A DNA stretch of 48,845 nucleotides from Pelagophyceae sp. CCMP2097 (Eukaryota; Sar; Pelagophyceae), in the NCBI GenBank assembly GCA_026770575.1, contig MU657259.1, forward strand, positions 104,738-153,582, in the 5' to 3' direction. Under the pieces are notes generated by a model. That model saw nothing but the letters and a program-made list of their open reading frames with translations, did not search any database and was not told the origin of the DNA. Below, one piece after another: positions 41,009 through 48,845 of the stretch (within the stretch, counting starts at the first letter, position 1; every line of letters starts with the position of its first letter). The translations under genes and the position numbers were made by a program.

Positions 41009-41310
41009 CGCTGACCGCGCAAGCCACTGGTCGCCGTGACAACCAGGAACTTTGCTTTGAAATAGGCCAGATTTTGGAAGCCCATAACCTTATTTTTCCT
41101 CAGCAATAATTGGTTCGGGTATTTCCAAAAAGGCCGTAACAACTGGGCACATTGCGGAGCCGTGCCGCGCTGGCACAGGACGCGCCTGGCGCTAAGGGGG
41201 GCACCAGCCGCGAGCGCGCGCTCTTGGTGTATGATCCTGTCCGGCGAAAGTCCACCAAACGCCGGCGTCGGTGTTTTGGAACGGCACCCTAAGGTTGAAC
41301 CACAGGTCAC

Positions 41311-41790
41311 GTTTGAGGGTCGTTCTCTTCGCCCAGGCGGCTCTCTGGGAACTTCTTGGGCCCGCTTGTTGGTCTTGCCGAGCGCGTCAATGTGTACCAT
41401 CATATTCTTAGGCAGCGCAATACCAGCGCCGTTGCGGCTTTGAAACGGTAAGCCTCCGTTCGTCACGTTTGAGGCTCGTTCTCTCCGCGCAGGAGGTCCC
41501 ATCGAGACTTCTTGGGCCCACATGTTGGGCTCGCCGGGCCCGTCATTCTGTACCACCATATTCCTAGGCAGCGCAATACCGGCGCCGCTTTGGCTTGAAA
41601 CGGTAAGCCCCGCGTTCCACACGTTCGAGGGTCGTTCTCTCCGCGCAGGCGGCTCTCTGGGAATTTCTTGGGCCCACATGTTGGTCTCGCCGAGCCCGTC
41701 ATTCGATGCCATCATATTCCTAGGCAGCGCGATACCGGCGCCGGGAGACGCCACTTTGTACTCGCTGCTGGACAAAGGCCTTCCCAGAAC
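41311..41790 (-). repeat. Three 156-bp tandem repeats, open as 52-residue units
   Basis: Copies starting GTTTGAGG/GTTCGAGG lie at 41311, 41467 and 41623 (period 156 bp). On the minus strand they form one uninterrupted frame of 52-residue units beginning GAGIALPRNMM and containing NMWAQE and PPARRERPSNV. The plus strand is broken by stops. The open frame runs on to about 41050 and beyond, but has no ATG at its start, so I list it as a repeat rather than a gene. It could be part of an upstream exon of the sorting nexin or a remnant of a repeat protein. Confidence 0.7.
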
Positions 41791-42179
41791 CAAAAAGGTT
41801 TAAATAAAGTCTTTGCATTTTCGCATTTACCTAGGATTTACGGGGTACGGGAGCTCAATATTTACCCAAATTAGTTTCCGATACCCCTCCCCCAAAATTG
41901 ACGCTCCGCGGGGCGGCCACGGGTCCACTGACCGGCTACGGGATTTTTAGAACGCGCGTTGGCTACTTCTTTGTCGGTCCTAGGGCATGGTGCATCAAAC
42001 GTTTCGATTGGGCTTAATGACCCAGGGTCCAAAAATCTTCTCAAGAGGCTTTCAACAAATCTCACGGGGCTTCAAGCTCGGCTCGGAAATCGTTCGCGTC
42101 GCGACTCGCGACTCGCGATCGACTCGGACTCGGAGCTCCGACCCGTGCGCCGCGCTCGGCGGCTCTTCGTGAGTGAGGC

Positions 42180-43311
42180 CTCTTGATTTCCAGCCGAGGC
42201 TGCAGGCGCAGCACCAAGACCAACCACCGAGGTGGAATTTTAGCAAGCAACCACAGGTCGCCCCGATAGACGCTCCCCCGGCGGCCGCCGCGCCCAAGCC
42301 GTGCTGCCTCTGCCACGCGCCGGGCGGCAAGCACTGCACGCTCTGCAAGTCGCGCCACTACTGCTCCAAGGCGTGCCAGACTGGAAACGAGGGCACAACA
42401 AGGCGTGCAAGCAGCTCGCCGCCGACTTCCAGGACCGCATGCTTGACGCGCTCATGCCTGCGAAGCTGAAGATCAAAGAGGAGCCGCCCATCGTCTAGGG
42501 CGTCACGCCGGCAGCTGGTTCCAAGGCGGCGCCGCACTTACCGGTTGCTCTGACGACTACGACGGCAGTGGTCAAGGCGAGTGCGCTGAACAAAGACACG
42601 CTGGACTGGCGCGGCACGTGCGCCATCTGCCTGGATTTTCTTCCAGTCGAAGGTGACAAACAAATTTTCTACGATTGCTGCTGCAAGCGGATCTGCAAGA
42701 CATGCGCCGAAAAGTGCGACGAGTACGACGAGCGATGCCCGCTCTGCCGAGCGTCCGCCACCACATCGTCTGCCGAGTTGGTGCGCCGGCTGCAGAAGCA
42801 CGCGGACAAGAGCAACGCCGAGGCGCAGGCGATGCTCGCCGTCGCGTACCGTCATAGTGACCTGGGCCTCGAGCAGAGCTTAAAGCGGTCGTTCCAGTTG
42901 TTCGAGCGCGCTGCGGCGCAAGGGCATGCTGCAAGTCAGCTTACATTGGGCAATTGCTATCATACGGGGGACGGCGTCGACAAAGACCACGAGGCCGCCG
43001 TGCTGTGGTACCGGACTGCAGCCGAGCAAGGCTATCCTCCCGCGCAGTGCAATCTCGGCCAGCTGATTCCACGGCTACGGCGTGGCCCAGTCGTACGAGG
43101 AAGCCGTGAGGTGGTTCCGCCTCGCCGTAGCGCAGGGCGAGCCAAACGCGCTCTTCAGACTCGGTACTTGTTATGGACAGGGCCGAGGCGTGCCGCGGAA
43201 CACCCGCAAGGCGCTGCGCTCTCCAAGCGCGCTGCGGCACAAGGGCACGCCGGTGCCGCGGTGGAGTGCGAAGGGCTCGAGGCGCGTGCCGCGGCCTTTG
43301 CAGCCTTGTAG
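42180..43311 (+). pseudogene. MYND-RING-Sel1 repeat gene with frameshifts
   Basis: Domains in order: a MYND zinc finger (CCLCHAPGGKHCTLCKSRHY, CSKAC, then DWKRGHNKACKQ); a RING finger (CAIC, CCCKRICKTC, CPLC) starting near 42600; and Sel1-like repeats (AEAQAMLAVAYRHSD, LFERAAAQGHAASQLTLGNC, VLWYRTAAEQGYPPAQCNLG). The frame breaks inside the MYND finger at about 42376-42383, where residues between Cys-Gln and Asp-Trp are missing. In the Sel1 part the third unit (GYGVAQSYEEAVRWFRLA) is out of frame between about 43068 and 43220, after which the original frame (KRAAAQGHAGAA) returns. No start codon is certain; a TTTCCAG acceptor at ~42190 suggests an upstream exon. Either a decaying member of an expanded family or sequence error. 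Confidence 0.65.
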
Positions 43312-43692
43312 GCGGCGCGCTCCGCGGCATGATCGTCGACGCGGACGCCGATCGCAACGCGGTCTCCCCGCACATAGCGCGCGATGCGCGACGGCTCTCG
43401 GCGTGGCGACTGTCGCTCGGCGTTTGCGGCGCGGGTCGTCGCGCTGCGGGGCTGCCGCGACGGCAAGTCGGCGCGGCCCGCACCGGCGACGTGGCGACGT
43501 CGATGCATCTCTCGCCGCAATGCACCACTGCCACCCGACTGCCGATTGATGTGCGACCTCTAAGTGTGATTCGCCATGCAAGTGCCCGGTGCCGGGGGGA
43601 GCCGCGGTTCGGGTGCGCGCACCATCTGGGTTACTGGTCGGGGCTCGGCGGCCGGTCGCATTATGTGGGCCGCGGGCCGCTGTGTGGCAGAC
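43312..43692. other. Convergent 3' spacer
   Basis: 381 bp between the Sel1 gene stop and the lectin stop; no exon is supported. Confidence 0.4.
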
Positions 43693-45205
43693 TCAGAGCA
43701 TGTGCGTCTTGGCGACGTGGACGTAGAAGCGCCGCGCGCGGACGCCGAAGACGACGGCAGCGGCGAGGACGGCGGCAAAGGGCGCGCGCCACCTCTTGTA
43801 CGCACGATGGACCGCTTGCTTGGCCGTGCGCGCGGCGGTTTGGTGCACTCTTGAGTTGGTCTTCCGGACGTCGCGCTCCACCGCCTTGTCCATCTGAGCC
43901 TCGAGCGTCTGGAGCCGCGCGTCGACGGCGCGCGCCGTCGTCTCGCGCGTCCGCAGGGCGAGCGCCTGGACCCTCAGCGCGGAGGACCGCCGCACGTCGA
44001 CGAGGCGCGCCAGGGCGCGCTCGACATCGTCTCGCACGGCCACTTTTTCGTGTTCGTAATGCGTCTCCAAGTCTTCGATGGAGTGCAGAATGGCGTCGAC
44101 GGCTTCTTCCGCGCGCAGCAAAGCCTCGGACGCGTTCGCCGCCTCGAGCAGCCGCGGCCGCCCCGCCGGCGCCAGGCTGCCCATCGCCCCTAGCAAGCGC
44201 GTCGACGAGGCGACGGCGCAGAGGCGACAAAGGTGAAAAGACGCGGTGAAAAAGGCGTCGAGGCGCGGCGGCAAAAAGTGTGCGCACCGTCGGCGGAGCT
44301 GCGGCGGAGCGAGAGGGAGAGGACGTCGTGTCGGTCTGCGGTGCCGTCGACGTTTTGCGGCGTACGCGAGACGAGGCCGAGGCGCGCGCTCTGGAGCCAG
44401 GTCCGGTTGCGCAACACCGAGAGGTCAAAGACGCGGACCTGCGCATTTCGAAGGTGTTTGTACGGCCGCGCAAAGGACGCCGACGCACGTCGCAGAGCAG
44501 CGCCGCCTTCTTTCGCTTGCCTTGGCGCGCTTTTATTGAGAGTCGGGCGTAGCCCGACCCTTTTCCTTCGCCCGCGCCGTGCTCGCCGGCGGCCATCTCG
44601 AAGCGGACGGTGCGCGCGGCGCGCAGGGCGTCGAAGCCCGGCCGCGACGCGTCCTGGCGCAGCTTTGCGCGGCAGGCGCCGAGAGAGACGACTTCGCCCG
44701 TGGCCGCGCGCCGGGCGACGACTTTTGCGACGTCGGCGAAAAAAGCAACGCCAAAAGCGTCGACGTCGTCGGTCACTTCCTGCGTCTCGTCGGTGATGTA
44801 TGTGTCCGCCGCACGCAGCTCGGGCACTGCCGCCGCCTCGGCGAGCGTCGGCACCGAGGCGCCATCGGCGGCGAACCACAAAGCGACGCCCGCCGCCGCC
44901 GCGGCAGAAAGCGGCGCGGGGCCGCCGTCGCCGGCCACGCGGAGCACGAGCTCCACGCTCAGCGCGTTGGCGTCGAGGCCCGAAACAGTCCATGCCGACC
45001 CCGTCGTCAGTCGCACGAAGGAATCGTACGTCGTGACGCCGGCGCCGGCCTCCCACCAGAGGCTCGGGACGCGCGTCCCGTTTTCGTCGGAATGGCGGTA
45101 AGGCGGCTCCAGCGTCTCACGCATCAACACGCCCTGTGCGCCGCCCGCACTGCCGATCAACGACGAAACGACCAGCGGCCCAAGCACGGCCCGCGCCCGC
45201 GCCAT
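43693..45205 (-). CDS. L-type lectin cargo receptor (ERGIC-53/VIP36-like)
   Basis: Three exons: 45205-44489, 44438-44288 and 44189-43693; 454 residues and phases agree. It has a signal peptide (ARAVLGPLVVSSLIGSAGGA) and a luminal L-type lectin domain: PSLWWEAGAGVTTYDSFVRL, VELVLRVAGDG, GVALWFAADG, VDAFGVAFFADVAK, LGLVSRTPQNVDGTADRHDV. Then come a heptad-rich stalk (EEAVDAILHSIEDLETHYEH) and one C-terminal transmembrane helix (PFAAVLAAAVVFGV) with a short cytosolic tail RARRFYVHVAKTHML. This is the type I membrane layout of receptors that carry glycoproteins from ER to Golgi. The tail lacks a plain KKxx, but its basic/aromatic residues may be the export signal. Confidence 0.8.
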
Positions 45206-45345
45206 CGCGGAAGACGCGCCGGCGGCGGCAGGAATCACCGTCGACCGCGACGCGGAGGATCGCTAATATCTTGAGACGCATTGACGCGGCGAAGCCGAGG
45301 GGGCTTCCCTGCCCGGGGCTCGCCAGCGGGGATGGCAGCGGCGAT

Positions 45346-45942
45346 TCAGTGCGATGGTATTTCTGTATTCGGAGCTTCTGGGTCGTTTTCACCGAGCGCG
45401 GGCAAGGGGGGTCGTGGCCTGGGCGGGTTTGCGCGGTGGTGTTCGTCGATGTCGTGGATGAGCCGCGAGAGTCTGGAGGTGCAGTCGGCGCGTTTCTGCG
45501 GCTGCGAGACGTGGTCGCAGAGGATAGTGGCCTTGCCGAGGATCTGCTTGGCCTGGAGCGTCTCCCCGAGCTCGACTTGGTTCGATGCACAGTTGTGGAG
45601 GATCCCCGCAAGCTCAAACGGCGCCGAGATCGTCGCCGCGTCGCCGGCGCCGAGGGCCTGCAGCTGCGCGGGCGTCGCGAGCGCCTCGACGGCGCCCTCG
45701 TACAGCGCCGCCGCCGCCGCGCCGTCGCCGCGCGACTGCGCCAGGCTCGCGAGGCGGTCCAGCGAGACGGCGCGCTCCTCGCCCGTCTGCAGGCGGAGCG
45801 CCTGGCGCCACTGCGTCTCTGCGGCGGCGAGGTGGCGCTGCTTCTCGGTCGAGTCCCAGCACTGCCTCGCCGCGTCTTCGTGCGCCTCTGCGGCGGCGGC
45901 GGCGACCACGGCCGTCGATTTTCTGTTTTTAGAGGAACCCAT
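45346..45942 (-). CDS. Small TPR-like helical protein
   Basis: Intronless, 198 residues, starting MGSSKNRKSTAVVAAAAAEA. Two or three tetratricopeptide-like helix pairs are suggested (AAAETQWRQALRLQTGEERA, LAQSRGDGAAAAALYEGAVE, LHNCASNQVELGETLQAKQI). The tail is Pro/Glu rich. Spacing fits poorly to the strict TPR consensus, so the fold call is tentative. No targeting signal is visible. It lies 140 bp downstream of the lectin receptor start on the same strand. Confidence 0.7.
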   Translation of the reverse strand: MGSSKNRKSTAVVAAAAAEAHEDAARQCWDSTEKQRHLAAAETQWRQALRLQTGEERAVSLDRLASLAQSRGDGAAAAALYEGAVEALATPAQLQALGAGDAATISAPFELAGILHNCASNQVELGETLQAKQILGKATILCDHVSQPQKRADCTSRLSRLIHDIDEHHRANPPRPRPPLPALGENDPEAPNTEIPSH

Positions 45943-46098
45943 TCCGCCCTTTGAAGTGATCAGGTCCAGCGTCGAGTCGAGGGCGCGCGCCGTCGACGCG
46001 GCGTCGCCGCGTTTCCGCGCCTCGCGGGCCTACAAAGCGCGCGGTCGCCTTCGAAAGAGGTGCGGGACCCCACGCGGGAAGTGAGCCCTCGGCGAGTT

Positions 46099-46251
46099 TT
46101 ACTGCGAGGGCCCTTGCGCGCTCGCCTCTTGGAGGAGGCCGTCGGCGGCGCCGCCGTACTTCTTTTGCGCCCATATTTTGTACCCGACGCCGCCCGCCAA
46201 GCCGACACCGGCGGCCGCGGCCCAGAGGGCCACTTCGCTCTGCCACTTCAT
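46099..46251 (-). CDS. 50-residue single-span membrane protein
   Basis: A small frame from ATG 46251 encodes MKWQSEVALWAAAAGVGLAG, continuing VGYKIWAQKKYGG and ending SAQGPSQ. One glycine/alanine-rich membrane helix with a basic C-terminal flank resembles small mitochondrial inner-membrane or respiratory-chain accessory subunits in general shape only. The codon use and helix make it a plausible gene, but there is no family match. A longer frame upstream of the ATG is not needed. Confidence 0.5.
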   Translation of the reverse strand: MKWQSEVALWAAAAGVGLAGGVGYKIWAQKKYGGAADGLLQEASAQGPSQ

Positions 46252-46505
46252 ACCGCGCGCGACGCAACACAGCGGAGTCACGGCCGGAGTGAAGCGCCGC
46301 AGTCGAGCGCTCCGCGCCGCGCGCGTTCCCGGACGGCAACCTTGTTTGGTGAACCGACCAGGTACCGCGGTACCCCACTTTGGAGATAACTCCCGAGTTA
46401 CTCCGTCGAGCGTCACACCGGTGACTCGCTGTACCGCGGACGCACACCGCCCGCGGGTATAGAGCCTCGCATTTCTCCGCCCCGACGGCGCGGCCCGCGC
46501 GTAAA
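46252..46505. promoter_or_regulatory. Shared divergent promoter region
   Basis: 254 bp between the small membrane protein and the gene at 46506. It contains the palindromic-looking GGTACCGCGGTACC at about 46360-46374. Confidence 0.45.
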
Positions 46506-47294
46506 ATGCGCGGTCTCACGTGGGCATTGGGCTTACTCTGCTACGCTGCGTCCGTCGATGTCGCAAAAGCGCTCTCCGCGCCGTCGCCGCGCATCGTTTC
46601 GAGCGGGCTCGGCCGCGACGTCGCCGCGTGCTGCCGCGGCCTCGGGCGCGAGCTGGCCGAGTGGGACGGCGAGAGCTTGGGTGCGAACCCGGACCTCGTC
46701 GTCATCGGCGAAGAGGGAAACGCCGCCGCCGTCGAGGCGTGCGTCGGCTGGGCGCAGCTCAAGGGCATCCCAATCGTGTCCGTCGGCACCGGCGGCGACT
46801 GGGCGGCCATCTCACTGGTTCGTCGGAAAGACGGCGACTTTGTGGCGCTGTGCCCGGAGTGCGTCGAATTTTCCGTCGGCGGCGTCCAAGGCTCCGTGGC
46901 CTACCCGTACGCCGCCGTGCTGAACCGCCTCGTCGGCGCCGCATCCGGCAAGCGGCGGCCCGATGCCTGGGGGTTGGCGAGCCTGCTGGCGTCGTTCAGC
47001 GACCACGCCGAGCTCCTCCGCCGCGACAAACTCAAACTCAGAGTCGTCATGCCAAAGGAGCAGAGGCGCGCCCTCATCGTCGGCATCGTCCTCGCCGCCG
47101 CCGCCCTGGCCACGCTCGCCTCGCTCGGCGGAAACCCTGCGGAAGACGACCTCGAAGACTTTTTCAAGTTCCATCCCCCACCGACAGTCGTGCGCGCAGA
47201 CTTCGCCACCGCTGCGGTGCCGGCCCCGAAGCCGCCGGCCAAACCCGCGGGGGACGAGATGCAATCCGACGACCGAAAAAAATACGTCGGCTAA
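46506..47294 (+). CDS. Signal-anchored membrane protein of unknown function
   Basis: Intronless, 262 residues. It has a signal peptide (MRGLTWALGLLCYAASVDVA), then a luminal domain with alternating strands and helices (PDLVVIGEEGNAAAVEACVG, KGIPIVSVGTGGDWAAISLV, FVALCPECVEFSVGGVQG, VAYPYAAVLNRLVG). A basic stretch (KLRVVMPKEQRRA) precedes one transmembrane helix (LIVGIVLAAAALATLASLGG). The cytosolic tail is Pro-rich and ends DDRKKYVG. The VVIGEEGN/VSVGTGGD pattern is Rossmann-like, but no catalytic residues are recognised. Probably ER, Golgi or outer-plastid membrane. Confidence 0.75.
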   Translation: MRGLTWALGLLCYAASVDVAKALSAPSPRIVSSGLGRDVAACCRGLGRELAEWDGESLGANPDLVVIGEEGNAAAVEACVGWAQLKGIPIVSVGTGGDWAAISLVRRKDGDFVALCPECVEFSVGGVQGSVAYPYAAVLNRLVGAASGKRRPDAWGLASLLASFSDHAELLRRDKLKLRVVMPKEQRRALIVGIVLAAAALATLASLGGNPAEDDLEDFFKFHPPPTVVRADFATAAVPAPKPPAKPAGDEMQSDDRKKYVG

Positions 47295-47452
47295 AGACAC
47301 CGCTTTTGGGCCTCGCCGGCGAGGCTGGCCATCTGTCTATATGCGAAGTCCGGTGTCTCGCAGAAGGGCCGGCGTCGTGTGACACTCTTCGCTCCACCGC
47401 AGAGCCTCGGACCGAGGTAAACTTGAAGGGGTTACTGCATCATAGAAATGCT

Positions 47453-48311
47453 TTAAAACGCCGGGCACGTCGTGTCCTCGAGCTTGAGCTGCTTGGTGAG
47501 GTCGTTGTACGTGTTGGGGTAGTTTTCGCCGCGCGCGAAGCCGTCGTGGAACTGGTGGTAGTTCTCCGCGCGGTACGCCGGGAACTTGCCGTTGTCCATT
47601 ACCCAGACCAGGGCCTTTGCGTCGGCGTCGCCGCCCTTGCCCACGGCGAAGTCGACCTTGTCGCCCGTGTCCATGCTGGCGCGGAGGACCTCTGCCATCA
47701 GCGGCGACTCGCGGCCGCCGGGCAGGCCCACGAGGTTGCGGTACTCCGTCCCGCGGTCGCCAAACTGGTCCGGCCGCTCGCCCTGATGAAGACGCGTCGG
47801 TGATGCGATGATTCGGTCCATCGGTCCATGGGCACTCACGGCGGCGTTGAAGAGCTTAAAGTACTCCGCCGAAAAGTCGTAGACCTTGCCCTGCGGGATG
47901 CGCATCGAGACGATTTCGCCGTGGCCAAAGTTGCCGTAGTCCGACTTGAATAAAACGTTGTGGTAGCAGACCTCGCCGTTGGCGCCGGTAGACGCGCCGC
48001 CCGCGTACGCCGTCCGCGCAGTCAGCTCCGCGTCGGAACGGCCGAGGATCCTGCGCTCCGCCTCGACGAGCTCGTGCTGCACGTGCCTAGGCCGCGCGTT
48101 CGGCGCCCGAGCGTTCGCGCCGAGTTGCGAGTTGACCCAACTGAGTCACGTACCAGAAACACCCGCACCCAAAGTAGACATCGACCAACTCATCGGCGGC
48201 GCGCGCATTTCGCGGCAGCAGCGCCGCCGCGGGCAGCGCCGCGACGAGGCTACGCCGCGTCACCTGGAGCGCGTGCGTCGCGCAGACGAAGGCGACGAGA
48301 AAAGCGCGCAT
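47453..48311 (-). CDS. msrA: MsrA-like peptide-methionine sulfoxide reductase, predicted lumenal
   Basis: Three exons: 48311-48154, 48086-47840 and 47782-47453; 244 residues and phases agree. The active-site block reads YFGCGCFWHVQHELVEAER, equivalent to GGCFWGxEh of MsrA, with the catalytic Cys before FW. TARTAYAGG, EVCYHN, GERPDQFGDRGTEYR and AENYHQFHD complete the MsrA pattern. MsrA reduces methionine-S-sulfoxide in oxidised proteins. The N terminus (MRAFLVAFVCATHALQVTRR and SLVAALPAAALLPRNARA) combines a signal peptide with a twin-arginine-like leader ending in A-x-A, pointing to the thylakoid lumen of a secondary plastid. The Cys-rich GCGCFW variant and the CP at the end (TTCPAF) are possible resolving residues. 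Confidence 0.85.
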
Positions 48312-48682
48312 GGTTCCGTGTCTTCTTCTCGCCAAAATCGAACGCGGGCTGCATATGCATTTTCATGCGGAGTCGACGAGGCCATGATGCGCGGGAGACC
48401 CGTACAATGCGCGCGTGGATGAATCGCTCTGGGTAACGGTGCGCTTTCCAACGTCAACAATAAAATCTCCGTCGCTCAGAAATGGCAACTCCCGCCGAAC
48501 TCGCTGCTCTGCTGCTCGGGCCACGAGCGGAGCGGTAATAATGACGTATTACAAGAGCGCGCCGGAGGCACACGGGACCCGACTTCGGAAGGATACAGAC
48601 AAATCCCATTGCAATGCCCACGTAAATAATTAAAATTATTTAACTAATCGCTGAACCTTCAAATCCTCCTTATTTTTTTTTC

Positions 48683-48745
48683 AGGACCCGAAGGGTCCTT
48701 GCCGTTTATTCAACGTCAGTTTACGGCAAGGGCCCTTCGGGTCCT
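48683..48745. repeat. Foldback with 23-bp arms
   Basis: Left arm 48683-48705 (starts AGGACCCGAAGGGTCCTTGC) and right arm 48723-48745 (starts ACGGCAAGGGCCCTTCGGGT) are reverse complements with one mismatch, around a 17-bp loop. Each arm also contains its own small hairpin (AGGACCC-GAA-GGGTCCT). A T-run precedes it. It could be the end of a MITE-like element or a strong RNA structure. Confidence 0.75.
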
Positions 48746-48774
48746 TTGATTGAAGGATTACCAGGGGCAATTAT

Positions 48775-48821
48775 GTCTGTCTGTCCGTCTGTCCGTCTGT
48801 TTGTCCGTCTGTTTGTCTGTC
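48775..48821. repeat. GTCT/GTCC tetranucleotide tract
   Basis: About eleven imperfect tetranucleotide units (GTCT, GTCC, GTTT) in a row near the right end. Confidence 0.85.
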
Positions 48822-48845
48822 GCCCAGCAAATCCGAGGTTCCACC

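Larger units (their letters stand above)
48312..48845. other. Right flank without recognised gene
   Basis: It holds the MsrA promoter side, then an AT-rich stretch (about 48610-48680), the foldback at 48683-48745 and a GTCT/GTCC tract. No exon is supported. Confidence 0.5.

Noticed and set aside
40486..41050. Extension of the 52-residue-repeat frame into the sorting nexin exon
   Set aside because: Downstream of 41008 the frame overlaps the well-supported acidic N terminus of the sorting nexin in a different frame; its openness there is expected from GC-rich sequence.
1..48845. tRNA, rRNA or bacterial operon signals
   Set aside because: No cloverleaf, rRNA core or Shine-Dalgarno-led gene cluster was seen; intron-rich gene structure shows a eukaryotic nuclear genome.

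Overview
This is nuclear DNA from a compact, GC-rich eukaryotic genome, most likely a stramenopile alga of the pelagophyte (Aureococcus-like) type. I infer this from several signs. Genes are split by short introns, mostly 35-80 nt. Most donors read GTGCG and acceptors usually read TAG|G. Two proteins (12.5 kb and 48.3 kb) carry twin-arginine leaders of the thylakoid-lumen kind. There is a TLC-type ATP/ADP (nucleotide) transporter. There is also a MYND-RING-Sel1 gene, an architecture I recall as greatly expanded in Aureococcus. The species call is inference; no rRNA or organelle marker is present.

Twenty-six protein-coding loci can be traced, 21 of them with complete exon chains whose splice phases and frames agree. 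In order they are: CFAP96-like flagellar protein (+); WD40 protein (-); lysine-rich protein of unknown function (-); EF-hand/IQ protein (+); double-PHD chromatin protein (-); predicted lumenal protein (+); second WD40 protein, frameshifted (-); METTL21-like methyltransferase (+); ribosomal protein uS12/RPS23 (-); TLC nucleotide transporter (+); FAIM-like protein with an adaptor-motif tail (-); RgpF-like glycosyltransferase (-); C-terminal-motor kinesin-14 (-); secreted PT-rich protein (+); SGNH hydrolase (-); SLC10A7-like transporter (+); tandem double methyltransferase (-); 542-residue protein of unknown function (+); PX/sorting nexin (-); MYND-RING-Sel1 gene with several frameshifts (+); L-type lectin cargo receptor (-); small helical protein (-); 50-residue membrane protein (-); signal-anchored membrane protein (+); MsrA-like reductase (-).

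The genes are packed head-to-head and tail-to-tail. Divergent starts are as little as 144 bp apart and convergent stops as little as 66 bp apart, so several intergenic gaps must act as shared promoters. No operon-like logic links neighbours. Themes that recur are endomembrane traffic (sorting nexin, lectin receptor, FAIM/DLF protein), protein methylation (three METTL21-type domains), and plastid-lumen function (two proteins).

The most interesting observations are: (1) at least five introns that make sense only with a GC donor, one of them flanked by a perfect 13-bp direct repeat like an intron made by a target-site-duplicating transposon (introner); (2) a two-domain fused methyltransferase; (3) a duplicated, apparently undescribed HRHN-PHD module; (4) three in-frame 52-residue repeats upstream of the sorting nexin; (5) frameshifted members of repeat families. 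No tRNA, rRNA, CRISPR or bacterial-type mobile element was seen. No wholly new multi-gene system is evident.
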